Below are positions 1 through 8,692 of a DNA stretch of 64,000 nucleotides, one piece after another. This DNA is from Pedobacter mucosus (GTDB lineage Bacteria > Bacteroidota > Bacteroidia > Sphingobacteriales > Sphingobacteriaceae). A model generated the notes under the pieces. It was not told the origin of the DNA, did no database searches, and was given only the letters and a program-made list of their open reading frames with translations. Position numbers and translations under genes: made by a program. Where the stretch lies: positions 1,922,001-1,986,000 of the forward strand of contig NZ_CP087585.1 in the NCBI RefSeq assembly GCF_022200785.1, given 5' to 3'. The stretch's first letter is position 1. Each line of letters begins with the position of its first letter.

Positions 1-140
1 CGTGTTTTAACATCGATCGGGTTAACACTAATGGCTTCTAACTTTACTAAAACCTGGTTACTAGTTGGTGTAGGGATTGGTAAAACTGTAATTTCAAAAT
101 TCTCTACTCCTCCAAAATCTTTAAGAATAACTGCTCTCAT
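1..140 (-). CDS. Quinone oxidoreductase / MDR-family dehydrogenase (N-terminus only)
   Basis: The first 46 or so codons of a minus-strand gene run off the left edge of the window. Translation from the ATG at 140 begins MRAVILKDFGGVENFEI and continues through a proline-rich turn to LEAISVNPIDVKTR. This is the standard N-terminus of medium-chain dehydrogenase/reductase quinone oxidoreductases (NAD(P)H-dependent, GroES-like fold), where VNPxDxK follows the second beta strand. The Rossmann domain lies outside the window, so cofactor and substrate cannot be judged. It is 50 bp downstream of the serine hydrolase on the same strand and could be cotranscribed with it. Confidence 0.8.
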   Translation of the reverse strand, partial: MRAVILKDFGGVENFEITVLPIPTPTSNQVLVKLEAISVNPIDVKT

Positions 141-189
141 AACGATAGAAAATAAATAATAGTAAACTGCAAATCAAAATTTTAAATAA

Positions 190-1335
190 TTATTTTACAA
201 AATTGTTATACAAACTATTAATAGCTGCCCTACTAAAATCAGGTAAGCCACCCGTATAAGTTGGAATAATGCCATTTGTAATTACAACAATTCCAAATTT
301 CTTTTTTGGATTAAAAAACATGGTGCTGTAAAGTCCATAGGCAGAACCTGTATGTCCTTTGAGCTTTTCGCCAGGAATTAAATCATCTGCTGTGCGTATT
401 GCTAAGCCGTAACCTTCTTCCTCAGAAAGTGGCGTTTGCATCAGTTTTGAACTCTTCTTTGAAATTACCTTAACACCATTATATGTTCCATAATTCATAT
501 TCATCGTCATATATTTTGCTAAATCAGTCGCAGATATTTTCATACCACCAGTTGGAGAAAATATGGGCGTACTATAACCCATAATATAATTTTTAATTTC
601 TAACCTTCTTGGCGCATATGCTGCGGATGCAACTGAATATTTTTTTGCATTAGCATTATACTCGTATAAATTAACGAAACGGGTACTATCTAATGAATCA
701 ACGCAATAACCAGCGTAAAGACCTAAAGGATTTAGTATATGGCCTTTAACATAATTATCAAAGCGCTCATTTGACTGTTTTTCGATTATCGTTCCAATAA
801 GGTTAAAGTTAAGGTTGCAATAGTCGTATGTTGTGCCTGGTTTATTATTGCTGTAACATTTTGCATAATCAGGATTTTTAGCAGGATTAATAACATCTAG
901 GTTTAGGTAACCTTGACTATCATTCAGGCTAGATCGATGTGAAAGCGCCATTTTTAAGGTAATCTTTTGATCAGGAAATTGTGGATTTCTAATTTTAAAA
1001 CCAACTAAATCACCAAAATCATCCTCTAATGATATTTTTCCAGCCTCGACCATTTGCATAATAGATGTGGCTGAAAAAGATTTTGATATTGATGCAATTC
1101 GAAAAATGTCTTTATCCGTTAAAGGAATTTTATTATCTAAATCTTTAAATCCGAAAGAGTGAGTATAAATGATATTACCGTTTTTAACTACGGCAACGGA
1201 TGCGCCCACGGCTTCAAACTTTTTCATTACGGCCTCAAAATCAGCTTCTGCTTTCTGATTTTGAGCATTACCTAATTGGCAAAATACTGTCGTTAATATA
1301 AAAAGGAGATAAATTTTTAAACGTTTAATTTTCAT
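190..1335 (-). CDS. Secreted serine hydrolase, beta-lactamase class C family
   Basis: A 381-residue protein with a Sec signal peptide (about residues 1-24, ending LGNAQ). It carries the three motifs of the class C beta-lactamase/DD-peptidase/esterase fold: S82-I-S-K85 (nucleophile and general base), Y172-C-N174 and H328-T-G330 in place of KTG. HTG rather than KTG is common in the esterase and D-aminopeptidase branches, so beta-lactam hydrolysis should not be assumed. The probable location is the periplasm or outer membrane. It is followed by the truncated oxidoreductase and preceded, after 52 bp, by a VOC protein on the same strand. The natural substrate cannot be read from the sequence. Confidence 0.88.
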   Translation of the reverse strand: MKIKRLKIYLLFILTTVFCQLGNAQNQKAEADFEAVMKKFEAVGASVAVVKNGNIIYTHSFGFKDLDNKIPLTDKDIFRIASISKSFSATSIMQMVEAGKISLEDDFGDLVGFKIRNPQFPDQKITLKMALSHRSSLNDSQGYLNLDVINPAKNPDYAKCYSNNKPGTTYDYCNLNFNLIGTIIEKQSNERFDNYVKGHILNPLGLYAGYCVDSLDSTRFVNLYEYNANAKKYSVASAAYAPRRLEIKNYIMGYSTPIFSPTGGMKISATDLAKYMTMNMNYGTYNGVKVISKKSSKLMQTPLSEEEGYGLAIRTADDLIPGEKLKGHTGSAYGLYSTMFFNPKKKFGIVVITNGIIPTYTGGLPDFSRAAINSLYNNFVK

Positions 1336-1387
1336 GAAAAGTTATTAAAAGGCAATGGAAATAAAAATATAGTTCACTGTATTAAAG

Positions 1388-1852
1388 TTATTTAGCATCG
1401 TTTACTTCTAGCCAATGACCATCAGGATCCTTAAAATATACTTGCTTCACCCCGTCTACCCTAAGGGTAATTTCCTGAGCCGCTCCAACCCAATTTTCAA
1501 ATTTAATATCTCTACGCTTAAGCGATGTAACAAACTCATCCACAGAAGGAACGCTAAAACATAAATGCTCGTTTTTATCATAAATTTGATTAGGTTTTGC
1601 GCCCTGAATAAGATGTAAATTCCCAACCGTTCCTAAACTAAACCAAGTATGTTTCCCATCCTTAAATGGCTCAGGAACAATTTTTAATTTGAAAATATTT
1701 TCATAAAAATCTGTAGATTTCTTCAAATCGGTAACATAAACTGCAATGTGGTTTAAAACAGCTGGTTTAGGCGACGAAGTTTCTTGAGCCAATGATTTTT
1801 TAATAGATATTAAACTTATAAATAATATAGTGAAAAGATATTTTGTATGCAT
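1388..1852 (-). CDS. Exported VOC-family (glyoxalase/bleomycin-resistance fold) protein
   Basis: A 154-residue protein with an N-terminal signal peptide (about residues 1-22, ending SLAQ), followed by one vicinal-oxygen-chelate domain. The beta-alpha-beta halves are visible: LNHIAVYVTDLKKSTDFYE at the start and YFKDPDGHWLEV at the end, with candidate metal ligands H35 and the Glu of WLEV. VOC enzymes include glyoxalase I and ring-cleaving dioxygenases, but one domain with an export signal is atypical for glyoxalase I. Neighbouring genes give no pathway. The precise reaction is unknown. Confidence 0.82.
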   Translation of the reverse strand: MHTKYLFTILFISLISIKKSLAQETSSPKPAVLNHIAVYVTDLKKSTDFYENIFKLKIVPEPFKDGKHTWFSLGTVGNLHLIQGAKPNQIYDKNEHLCFSVPSVDEFVTSLKRRDIKFENWVGAAQEITLRVDGVKQVYFKDPDGHWLEVNDAK

Positions 1853-2121
1853 AATTAGGAAGGTTAGACTTTGGAAATAAAAGTAAAGTATAAATATTAA
1901 TTCTTAATGAAGAAACAACTTATAATTAATAAAAATTTTGTGATACAAATTGTGACATTTATTTTTTAATATCTGCAATATCTTGATTAGATTTATTGTA
2001 TACAATGTAAATCAAGGTTAACTACTTGATATAACCAAACAGCATTACCAGTTGTCAGTAAATTTTTGCTTGTACGCGGTCCTATAATTCTGGTAAGATA
2101 ATTTATTTTACACCTCTCTTC

Positions 2122-5100
2122 ATGGATATTATTACTGATCTAAGTGCTTACGCTGTCTCATTCTTTTGTGCTTATCAGGATGTTTGTGACACTATTGGTC
2201 TCGAAACCGAAATCAGTGTTGAGCAGATATCTTTAAATATAGATCTTGTAGAACAGGAACCCTATAAAGCCAAGTCTATTAATGTTGGCGTAACCAAACA
2301 AATAGATATTTTGATATTCAATTGCCCTCAAGATAGAAATGCGGTCGTACCATTCTTCTTTAAAAAAATTAAAAAAATTGCAGAAATCTATAACGCTGAT
2401 AGTATAAATACAGTTGATTTAATTGAATGCGCTAAAACAAACGTACCTATCGAAAATTTGGAAAATCCGTACAACTGGCGCCAACATTTCAGATCCATTT
2501 TATATGCTAATCCGACAAAAAGAACTGAGCTGGTAAATGTTATCGAATACATGCCATTATTGGTCGTTAAAGCTTTGGGAGCAGAAAAAGCAAATGCTTA
2601 TAATCAACGAATATATCAAGTTTGGGGTTCAGGTGCAGATCGGTTCAAGGAAAAAAAGGACGATAAATATATTCGTAATGAAATTGCTTACCATAAATGG
2701 TGGAATAATCCGCAGGGAAATAGAAAACAAAAAGCCATTGAACTATTAGAAAACGATAAAATGTTAATGGAGGAAATGCGAAAGTTTGAAGTTCCTATTC
2801 CATTTGAAAGCCTTTTAAATGAGGAGCTTGATGAAGTGAACAAATTAAGAACTTCTAGAAAATATTCGCCTGCACAACAATCCGTTACGCAATTAGATAG
2901 CATCAATAAAATTGCTGATCCGTTCATTCGTGCAAGTGAAATGGAGCTTAGAGGTTTAGCGTTTTCCGGAGGTGGAATTCGTTCTGCAACCTTTAACCTG
3001 GGGGTTTTACAAAAATTATCCGAATTAGATCAACTCTCATCATATGATTATCTTTCAACCGTATCTGGTGGCGGCTATATCGGTTCTTGGTTTATATCCT
3101 GGTTAAAACACGTTGGCTCCATTAAGCAGCTAAGCATTCTTTTAAATGCTAATAAATCTGCTGATCCGCTGGCAGAAGAAGTTCGCCCAATACGCTGGCT
3201 TAGAATGTATAGCAATTATTTATCGCCAAATACAGGAATTATGTCTGCTGATTCGTGGACTATGGGTTTAACATGGCTCAGAAACACATTGATTAATCAA
3301 GTCATTTTGGTTTTACTTTTATCGTCAATGTTGGCCGGTATTGCGTTTGTATTTGAATTTTGGAAAAACATCGGCTTCAAAAATGATTTCAACTTTCTAC
3401 CATTATTTTTATGGACATTTTTTATTCTAAGTATTGGAGCGGCCATAACAGCATCTGGTATGCGACTTTATGATCGTGAGTACGCACCTCCAAGCAAGTA
3501 CAAATTCGGTTCGAGTGGTTACATGCCTACAGTATTGCTGATTTGGGCGGCCGCATCAAGCTTTTTTATAAGTGCATGGATGAAAACAAGATTATCAGAC
3601 CTAACTAATCTTAATTTTGAAAATAATAAAATCATCTGGCCCGTTGGTCTTGCAGCGCTATTTGCAATGCTGATTTTGGCTATCTTTGGTCGGTATTACT
3701 TAAGGAGTAGAAATGCTAACCAGCGAAGTTGGTTTTGGTTTTGGATAATTATTTCCTCGATTGTCGCTAGTTATTTTGGGGGATTTATGTTAACAATTTG
3801 CTGGCAAATAATACGGCAACTTCGGGAAACACAATTTGCAATTGATTATTTGCCTCAAAAGTTGATCTTTATTTTTGGACTTCCACTCATTTTAGAAACC
3901 TATAGTTTAAGTGTAATTATTCGCATGCTTTTAATGGGGAATCTTTTTCCTGATGAACGCCGTGAATGGTGGGGCAGATTGGGCGCCATAATTCACCGTT
4001 TTATTCTTATCTGGATAATTATTACCATTGGCGCACTTGTATTACCAGAAGTTTTAGCTTATTTATACAATAAATATTCTCTAGCTGTACCTGCAATTTT
4101 TGGTGGCTGGGGTGCTATCATAGGCGTTGCGGTAAAGCTTGCTTTTCAATCGCCACCAACTGAAAATGCAAGTAAAAAAAATGGTTTAAACATTACTGAA
4201 ATTTTCATCCGCTTTGCGCCGTACTTATTTATGATTGGCTTTTTACTTTTAGGTTCAACAGCGCTTAATGCCTTCAAAAACCTTGTTAATATCCAAGAGC
4301 ATTCTGATCAAAACCAGCAAATGAAGTACTTCTGCCTTACTGCTGGCCTTTTTATAATCACAATGTTTTTTAGTTACCGTTTGGGGGTTAACGAATTTTC
4401 GTTACATCATTTCTACCGGAATCGCTTAACAAGAGCGTATTTGGGTGCAACCAGACGAAGAATGGATAGAGAAAGTTCGGCTAATAAATTTACCGGATTT
4501 GATAATCATGACGACATAAGAATTGCAGCTTTAACAAATGGAAATGGCTACGTTGGACCTTATCCAATAATAAATACGGCGCTTAATGCGTCTACCGTTT
4601 CCGAACTCGATCGGCAAGACCGAAAAGCAGAATCGTTTACTTTTTCGCCATTATATTGTGGCTTCGATTTTAGTTCTACACGTACTGCTGCCGATACCAG
4701 AAATGGAGTTTTCCAATATGGTTATCGGCCAACAAAAGATTTTTCTGAACCTGACGGACCAACTCTTGGTACTGCAATGGCTATTTCTGGCGCCGCTGTA
4801 AACCCCAATATGGGCTATCATTCTTCCGCTCCTACTGCATTTTTGCTCACCATTTTTAACGTTCGTTTAGGTAGATGGATTGGTAATACTAGATTAAAAA
4901 GATGGAAGAGATCTGATCCAATATCAGGGTTAGCCTATCTAATTTATGATATGATCGGAAAATCTGATATTAATAAAGACTATGTATGCCTTTCAGATGG
5001 TGGACATTTCGATAATATGGGTTTATATGAATTGGTGCGAAGGAAGTGCAAATATATTTTGCTTTGCGATGCGGAAGAAGACGTTGCTGGAACTTGCGAA

Positions 5101-5442
5101 GGCCTAGCAAATGCCATTCGTAGATGCAGAATTGATTTTGGAGTAGAAATAACAATAAAATTAAATGATGTAATTCAGAAAAATAAGGATACAGGTTTTG
5201 TTAAGAGCCACGTTGTTAAGGGAGAAATTAAATATCCAGGGGATGAACAACCATCAGGCAAAATTATTTATATAAAGCCCTCGTTAACGGAATCAGATGG
5301 TGTAGATATTAGGCAATATTATCTTGCAAATGATAAATTTCCTCAACAATCAACTGGTGATCAATTTTATGATGAGGCGCAATTTGAAAGTTACCGAAAG
5401 TTAGGTTATGAATCTATTGATAATATCCAGCAACTATTATAA
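2122..5442 (+). CDS. Large polytopic patatin-like phospholipase
   Basis: A 1106-residue protein. The patatin hallmarks are present but far apart: an oxyanion-hole loop G283-G-G-I-R287, the nucleophile elbow around S315 (TVSGGGYIGS) and the dyad aspartate in D959-G-G. Residues about 390-770 between them hold roughly ten hydrophobic helices (for example around VILVLLLSSMLAGIAFVF and YLFMIGFLLLGSTAL), so the hydrolase fold appears to be interrupted by a membrane domain. The first 270 residues are hydrophilic and unrecognised, with a charged, probably helical stretch at about 180-250. The family hydrolyses acyl esters of phospholipids or galactolipids; a role in membrane lipid turnover is inferred. 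It is a single-gene unit: 269 bp of gene-free sequence lies upstream, and a strong bidirectional terminator follows. No nucleotide-cyclase effector partner (CBASS-like) lies beside it. Confidence 0.85.
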   Translation: MDIITDLSAYAVSFFCAYQDVCDTIGLETEISVEQISLNIDLVEQEPYKAKSINVGVTKQIDILIFNCPQDRNAVVPFFFKKIKKIAEIYNADSINTVDLIECAKTNVPIENLENPYNWRQHFRSILYANPTKRTELVNVIEYMPLLVVKALGAEKANAYNQRIYQVWGSGADRFKEKKDDKYIRNEIAYHKWWNNPQGNRKQKAIELLENDKMLMEEMRKFEVPIPFESLLNEELDEVNKLRTSRKYSPAQQSVTQLDSINKIADPFIRASEMELRGLAFSGGGIRSATFNLGVLQKLSELDQLSSYDYLSTVSGGGYIGSWFISWLKHVGSIKQLSILLNANKSADPLAEEVRPIRWLRMYSNYLSPNTGIMSADSWTMGLTWLRNTLINQVILVLLLSSMLAGIAFVFEFWKNIGFKNDFNFLPLFLWTFFILSIGAAITASGMRLYDREYAPPSKYKFGSSGYMPTVLLIWAAASSFFISAWMKTRLSDLTNLNFENNKIIWPVGLAALFAMLILAIFGRYYLRSRNANQRSWFWFWIIISSIVASYFGGFMLTICWQIIRQLRETQFAIDYLPQKLIFIFGLPLILETYSLSVIIRMLLMGNLFPDERREWWGRLGAIIHRFILIWIIITIGALVLPEVLAYLYNKYSLAVPAIFGGWGAIIGVAVKLAFQSPPTENASKKNGLNITEIFIRFAPYLFMIGFLLLGSTALNAFKNLVNIQEHSDQNQQMKYFCLTAGLFIITMFFSYRLGVNEFSLHHFYRNRLTRAYLGATRRRMDRESSANKFTGFDNHDDIRIAALTNGNGYVGPYPIINTALNASTVSELDRQDRKAESFTFSPLYCGFDFSSTRTAADTRNGVFQYGYRPTKDFSEPDGPTLGTAMAISGAAVNPNMGYHSSAPTAFLLTIFNVRLGRWIGNTRLKRWKRSDPISGLAYLIYDMIGKSDINKDYVCLSDGGHFDNMGLYELVRRKCKYILLCDAEEDVAGTCEGLANAIRRCRIDFGVEITIKLNDVIQKNKDTGFVKSHVVKGEIKYPGDEQPSGKIIYIKPSLTESDGVDIRQYYLANDKFPQQSTGDQFYDEAQFESYRKLGYESIDNIQQLL

Positions 5443-5468
5443 TTAGATAATTATTGCTAATAATTACA

Positions 5469-5505
5469 AAAATGCCTATTGAATATTCAATTCAATAGGC
5501 ATTTT
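5469..5505. terminator. Bidirectional hairpin terminator
   Basis: A perfect 15-bp inverted repeat (5469-5483 with 5491-5505) and a 7-nt loop, A-rich on the left arm and T-rich on the right. It lies between the convergent patatin and aldo/keto reductase genes and can serve both. Confidence 0.85.
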
Positions 5506-5530
5506 ATTATAACGGTTTAAAAAAGCATCA

Positions 5531-6370
5531 TTATGAATTTGACAGTGTTTCAAATTCTTCATCTGAAAGGTTAACATCAGCCGCCTTTAAATTTTCTTCC
5601 AAATGAGCAACAGATTTAGTACCCGGAATTAATAAAATATTTGGAGATCGTTTCAACAGCCAGGCAAGAGCAATTTGAGCGGTAGTCGCCTTATGCTTTT
5701 CTGCTATGACTTTAATTTTATCCTCTAATTTTGCAGGTCCTGAAGCCAATGGAAACCAAGGAATAAATGCTAAACCTTGCTCAAAAGTAAAATCCAGCAC
5801 ATTTTCCCATTGTCTGTTACTTAGATTATAAAGATTTTGTACGGATACAATCGGCAAAATTTCCTGTACTTGCTTAATTTGTTCAACAGTAACTTCTGAT
5901 AGACCAACATAACGGATTTTGCCAGCTTTAACGGCATCCACAACCGGTGCAAATGTTTCAGCAATAGCTACATTTGGATCGATGCGATGTAATTGCCATA
6001 AATCAATTGTGTCTACTTTTAATCGTTTTAAGCTTCCTTCTATATTCTCTTTAATATTATCTTGAGTTCCGTTTGGAACCCAGTTGTTCGGACCAGGTCT
6101 GTCGAATCCACCTTTTGTTGCAATAAATAAGTTATTTTGGTATGGATGTAAAGAATCTGCAATAAGCGATTCGTTATATTTCGGACCATAAGCTTCTGCA
6201 GTATCTATAAAATTTACACCTCCTTCAACTGCCTTTTGAAGAACTTTTTTAGCATTTTCACGATCCTCAACTTCGCCGAAAACCCCTTTTCCTGTTAATT
6301 GCATAGCACCATAACCTAAACGGTTAATCTCGTGTGCTCCTATTTTGTAGGTCAATATTGTACTTGCCAT
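5531..6370 (-). CDS. Aldo/keto reductase
   Basis: A 279-residue soluble NAD(P)H-dependent oxidoreductase with a TIM-barrel fold. The catalytic tetrad of the family is readable: D56 and Y61 (NFIDTAEAYG), K86 (FIATKGG) and H128 (LWQLHRID). The C-terminal part has the cofactor-phosphate strand LLIPGTKS. The length and the YGAMQLTG opening match the bacterial group reducing aldehydes and ketones. It is monocistronic: convergent with the patatin gene across a terminator, and divergent from the alcohol dehydrogenase gene at 6709. The substrate is not inferable. Confidence 0.9.
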   Translation of the reverse strand: MASTILTYKIGAHEINRLGYGAMQLTGKGVFGEVEDRENAKKVLQKAVEGGVNFIDTAEAYGPKYNESLIADSLHPYQNNLFIATKGGFDRPGPNNWVPNGTQDNIKENIEGSLKRLKVDTIDLWQLHRIDPNVAIAETFAPVVDAVKAGKIRYVGLSEVTVEQIKQVQEILPIVSVQNLYNLSNRQWENVLDFTFEQGLAFIPWFPLASGPAKLEDKIKVIAEKHKATTAQIALAWLLKRSPNILLIPGTKSVAHLEENLKAADVNLSDEEFETLSNS

Positions 6371-6708
6371 ATTCTTAGTTTGATAAAAACTTTGTTAAAC
6401 TATTCTTTTAACCGAGTAACAAAGTCATTGTTTGTATGTCCGAAAATTATGATAAAATAAAAACACAATTTCTTTATAAGTCTATATTAATTTCTCACAA
6501 CCAAAACCTAACTTAATTTAAAATTGTTCAAACTATAATTCATTCATGTTGAGCGCATGTTTGGGTTTAGATGAGGGATAGGCTTCGTGCCTATCCTTTT
6601 TTGTTTATACCTATCATGTTTCTAAAACTATAAGGGAAGCTAAATTTCTAAAAAAGATAAACCATTGCGTAATGAATCTTGTTAAAGTTGAATTAATAAC
6701 AAAACCTT
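6371..6708. other. 338-bp divergent intergenic region
   Basis: A gene-free stretch between the aldo/keto reductase (minus) and alcohol dehydrogenase (plus) genes. I found no clean TAnnTTTG box on either strand. The only strong structure is an intrinsic terminator on the plus strand at 6574-6603 with no coding sequence upstream of it on that strand (separate entry). Confidence 0.6.
6574..6603 (+). terminator. Orphan intrinsic terminator with TTCG loop
   Basis: An 8-bp stem GGATAGGC (6576-6583) pairs with GCCTATCC (6589-6596) across the loop TTCGT and is followed by a run of T. No plus-strand gene precedes it: the upstream neighbour is transcribed away. It could end a small RNA or a short leader upstream of the alcohol dehydrogenase (start 6709). 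Confidence 0.75.
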
Positions 6709-7791
6709 ATGGAAAAAATTAAAACAAAAGGCTACGGTGCCAGCGGATCTCTTATAGGAGGAAAGACATTGGAATTAATGGAGTTTGATCGTAATGAGCC
6801 AAAAGCCGATGAAATACTTATTGATGTACTTTTTTGTGGGGTTTGCCACTCCGATATCCATCAAGTTAACAATGATTGGAAAAATACAATCTATCCTTGT
6901 GTACCTGGTCATGAAATTGTTGGGAAGATTATATCAACCGGAAATTCAGTTACGAAATTTAAAGCAGGAGATCTTGTTGGTGTTGGTTGTATGATAGATT
7001 CTTGCAAAACTTGTTCAGCGTGTAATGACGGTGAAGAACAATTTTGTGAAGGTCCTGTTGGACAAACAATGACTTATAATGGTTATTGGAAGCCAGACGG
7101 AACAGATTTTAACACTTTTGGTGGATATTCAACTACGTTGGTTGCGCAAGAAAAATTTGTAATGAATATTCCTGAAGCATTAAGTCCTGCTGCTGCTGCA
7201 CCAATATTATGTGCAGGCGTTACAACTTATTCTCCGCTAAAACATTTTGGCGTAAAAGCCGGACATAAAGTAGGTATAATTGGTATTGGAGGTTTAGGAC
7301 ACATGGCTGTGAAAATAGCAAAAGCTATGGGCGCCACCGTAACTGCAATTACCTCAAAAGAAAGCAAAAGAGAATCTGCTTTAGCAATCGGTGCTGATGA
7401 AGTTTTAATTTCTGAAAATAAAGAAGCAATGGAAAATCATGCAGCAACGTTTGATTTTTTGCTTAGTACAATTCCATATCCATTTGATGTAAATGATTTT
7501 ATTCCATTATTGAGAAGACATGGCGCACTGGTAACGGTTGGTTTGCTTGGTCCGTATAAAGCAGCGACCAATAATATGGATGTAGCTAAATTTAACACAA
7601 CTGTTGGCGGATCAATGATTGGTGGGACAGTGGAAACTCAGGAAGTTTTGGATTTTTGTGCAGAACATCATATCGCTCCAGAAATCCAAATGATCAATAT
7701 TGAAGACATCAACGAAGCCTTTAACAAAGTGAAAGATGAAGAAGTTAGGTTCAGGTATGTAATTGATATGGCATCACTTAAGAGTAATTAA
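6709..7791 (+). CDS. Zinc-dependent NAD(P) alcohol dehydrogenase (CAD/YahK type)
   Basis: A 360-residue medium-chain zinc alcohol dehydrogenase. Catalytic zinc ligands are C43 (CGVCHSD) and H68-E69 (GHE); the structural zinc site is C99, C102, C105 and C113. The Rossmann dinucleotide motif GIGGLGH lies near residue 195. The CGVCHSD signature and overall length fit the cinnamyl-alcohol dehydrogenase/YahK group, which reduces a broad range of aldehydes with NADPH. It is divergent from an aldo/keto reductase, so the two may share aldehyde-detoxification duty (inference). A perfect bidirectional hairpin terminator follows at 7855. Confidence 0.92.
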   Translation: MEKIKTKGYGASGSLIGGKTLELMEFDRNEPKADEILIDVLFCGVCHSDIHQVNNDWKNTIYPCVPGHEIVGKIISTGNSVTKFKAGDLVGVGCMIDSCKTCSACNDGEEQFCEGPVGQTMTYNGYWKPDGTDFNTFGGYSTTLVAQEKFVMNIPEALSPAAAAPILCAGVTTYSPLKHFGVKAGHKVGIIGIGGLGHMAVKIAKAMGATVTAITSKESKRESALAIGADEVLISENKEAMENHAATFDFLLSTIPYPFDVNDFIPLLRRHGALVTVGLLGPYKAATNNMDVAKFNTTVGGSMIGGTVETQEVLDFCAEHHIAPEIQMINIEDINEAFNKVKDEEVRFRYVIDMASLKSN

Positions 7792-7854
7792 AATATAATT
7801 AATTAAAAACTTTAATGCAGTTTATGATGCATCGATTGTAAAATGCTTTGCATT

Positions 7855-7890
7855 AAAAAGAAAAAGAGGCTTATGCCTCTTTTTCTTTTT
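7855..7890. terminator. Bidirectional hairpin terminator
   Basis: A perfect 16-bp stem (7855-7870 with 7875-7890) and a TTAT loop, with A and T tracts at the two ends. It serves the convergent alcohol dehydrogenase and the small barrel gene, whose stop codon it abuts. Confidence 0.9.
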
Positions 7891-8436
7891 CTAAAATCTT
7901 TTGCCTAAAGTAATTCCAAGTCGTGGGTAAGCTTCTACATTTCGATCACTACCTAAAAAGCGACCAACACCGCCAAAAATTTCACCTAAAAAACCATTTC
8001 TTGTTAAAAATTTTGCGCCAACAGCCGCACCTAAACCAAAATTTAGTTTAGCAGAAGAATCGAAAGAATAAGAGCTTGGATAACTGCTGTTTATATATAC
8101 GTATCGCTCTCTAACTGAACCTAATGCAGCATTACCCTCTATAAAAAAACCAGCTGCTTCTTTTTTGCCAAAATATAATCTGTAGTGAGGAATGGCCAAA
8201 AATTTATATTCCGAGAAGTCATCATCGTTACCAATGCCAAAGGCTAAAGACAAGCCTACGCCCATATTATCTTCCAACAGGCGTTCGTAGCTTATTTCCG
8301 GCAACGCAAATATCGAAGTAAGCAAGTTAACTTTTAACTCATTTTTGCCGTAACTAATTTCTTCTTTGGGATTACTCTGTGCGCTAGCCCAAAGTAATGA
8401 GCAAATTAAAACAACTGTTGAAAGCATTTTTTTCAT
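7891..8436 (-). CDS. Putative outer-membrane beta-barrel protein
   Basis: A 181-residue protein with a signal peptide (about 1-20, cleavage after WASAQ). The mature part alternates hydrophobic and polar residues in short strands with glycine-rich turns (GLGAAVGAKFL, GEIFGGVGRFLGS) and ends in an aromatic residue (LGKRF). That is the usual signature of an 8-strand outer-membrane barrel of the OmpA/OmpX size class. No catalytic motif is seen and I recognise no specific family. It is a single gene between a terminator and the alaS terminator. Confidence 0.75.
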   Translation of the reverse strand: MKKMLSTVVLICSLLWASAQSNPKEEISYGKNELKVNLLTSIFALPEISYERLLEDNMGVGLSLAFGIGNDDDFSEYKFLAIPHYRLYFGKKEAAGFFIEGNAALGSVRERYVYINSSYPSSYSFDSSAKLNFGLGAAVGAKFLTRNGFLGEIFGGVGRFLGSDRNVEAYPRLGITLGKRF

Positions 8437-8624
8437 ATGATTAGATTTTCTACTAAACTAACAAATTAGTTTAATTTTCAAATATGAGTTAATCAATTAA
8501 TTAGAGTTTTCTCGAAAGCAATAGCATAAAATTAGTAGGGAAAGCTGGTTGCGCCCCTATTTTTGCTCTGAAATCAGGGACAACTTACTATAGTCGGGTT
8601 TAGGAATAGAAACCATTTCAAACA

Positions 8625-8674
8625 AAATGGAGAAACCTATTACATTTAATATAATGTAATAGGTTTCTCCATTT
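8625..8674. terminator. Long hairpin terminator of alaS
   Basis: A 22-bp perfect inverted repeat (8625-8646 with 8653-8674) and a 6-nt loop, 18 bp beyond the alaS stop. The minus-strand exit is T-rich. Confidence 0.85.
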
Positions 8675-8692
8675 AATATTTTAAAAATAATT

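Noticed and set aside
2122..5442. Patatin as a CBASS/CapV-type antiphage effector
   Set aside because: No cGAS-like nucleotidyltransferase or other CBASS gene is adjacent and the membrane-rich architecture differs from CapV.
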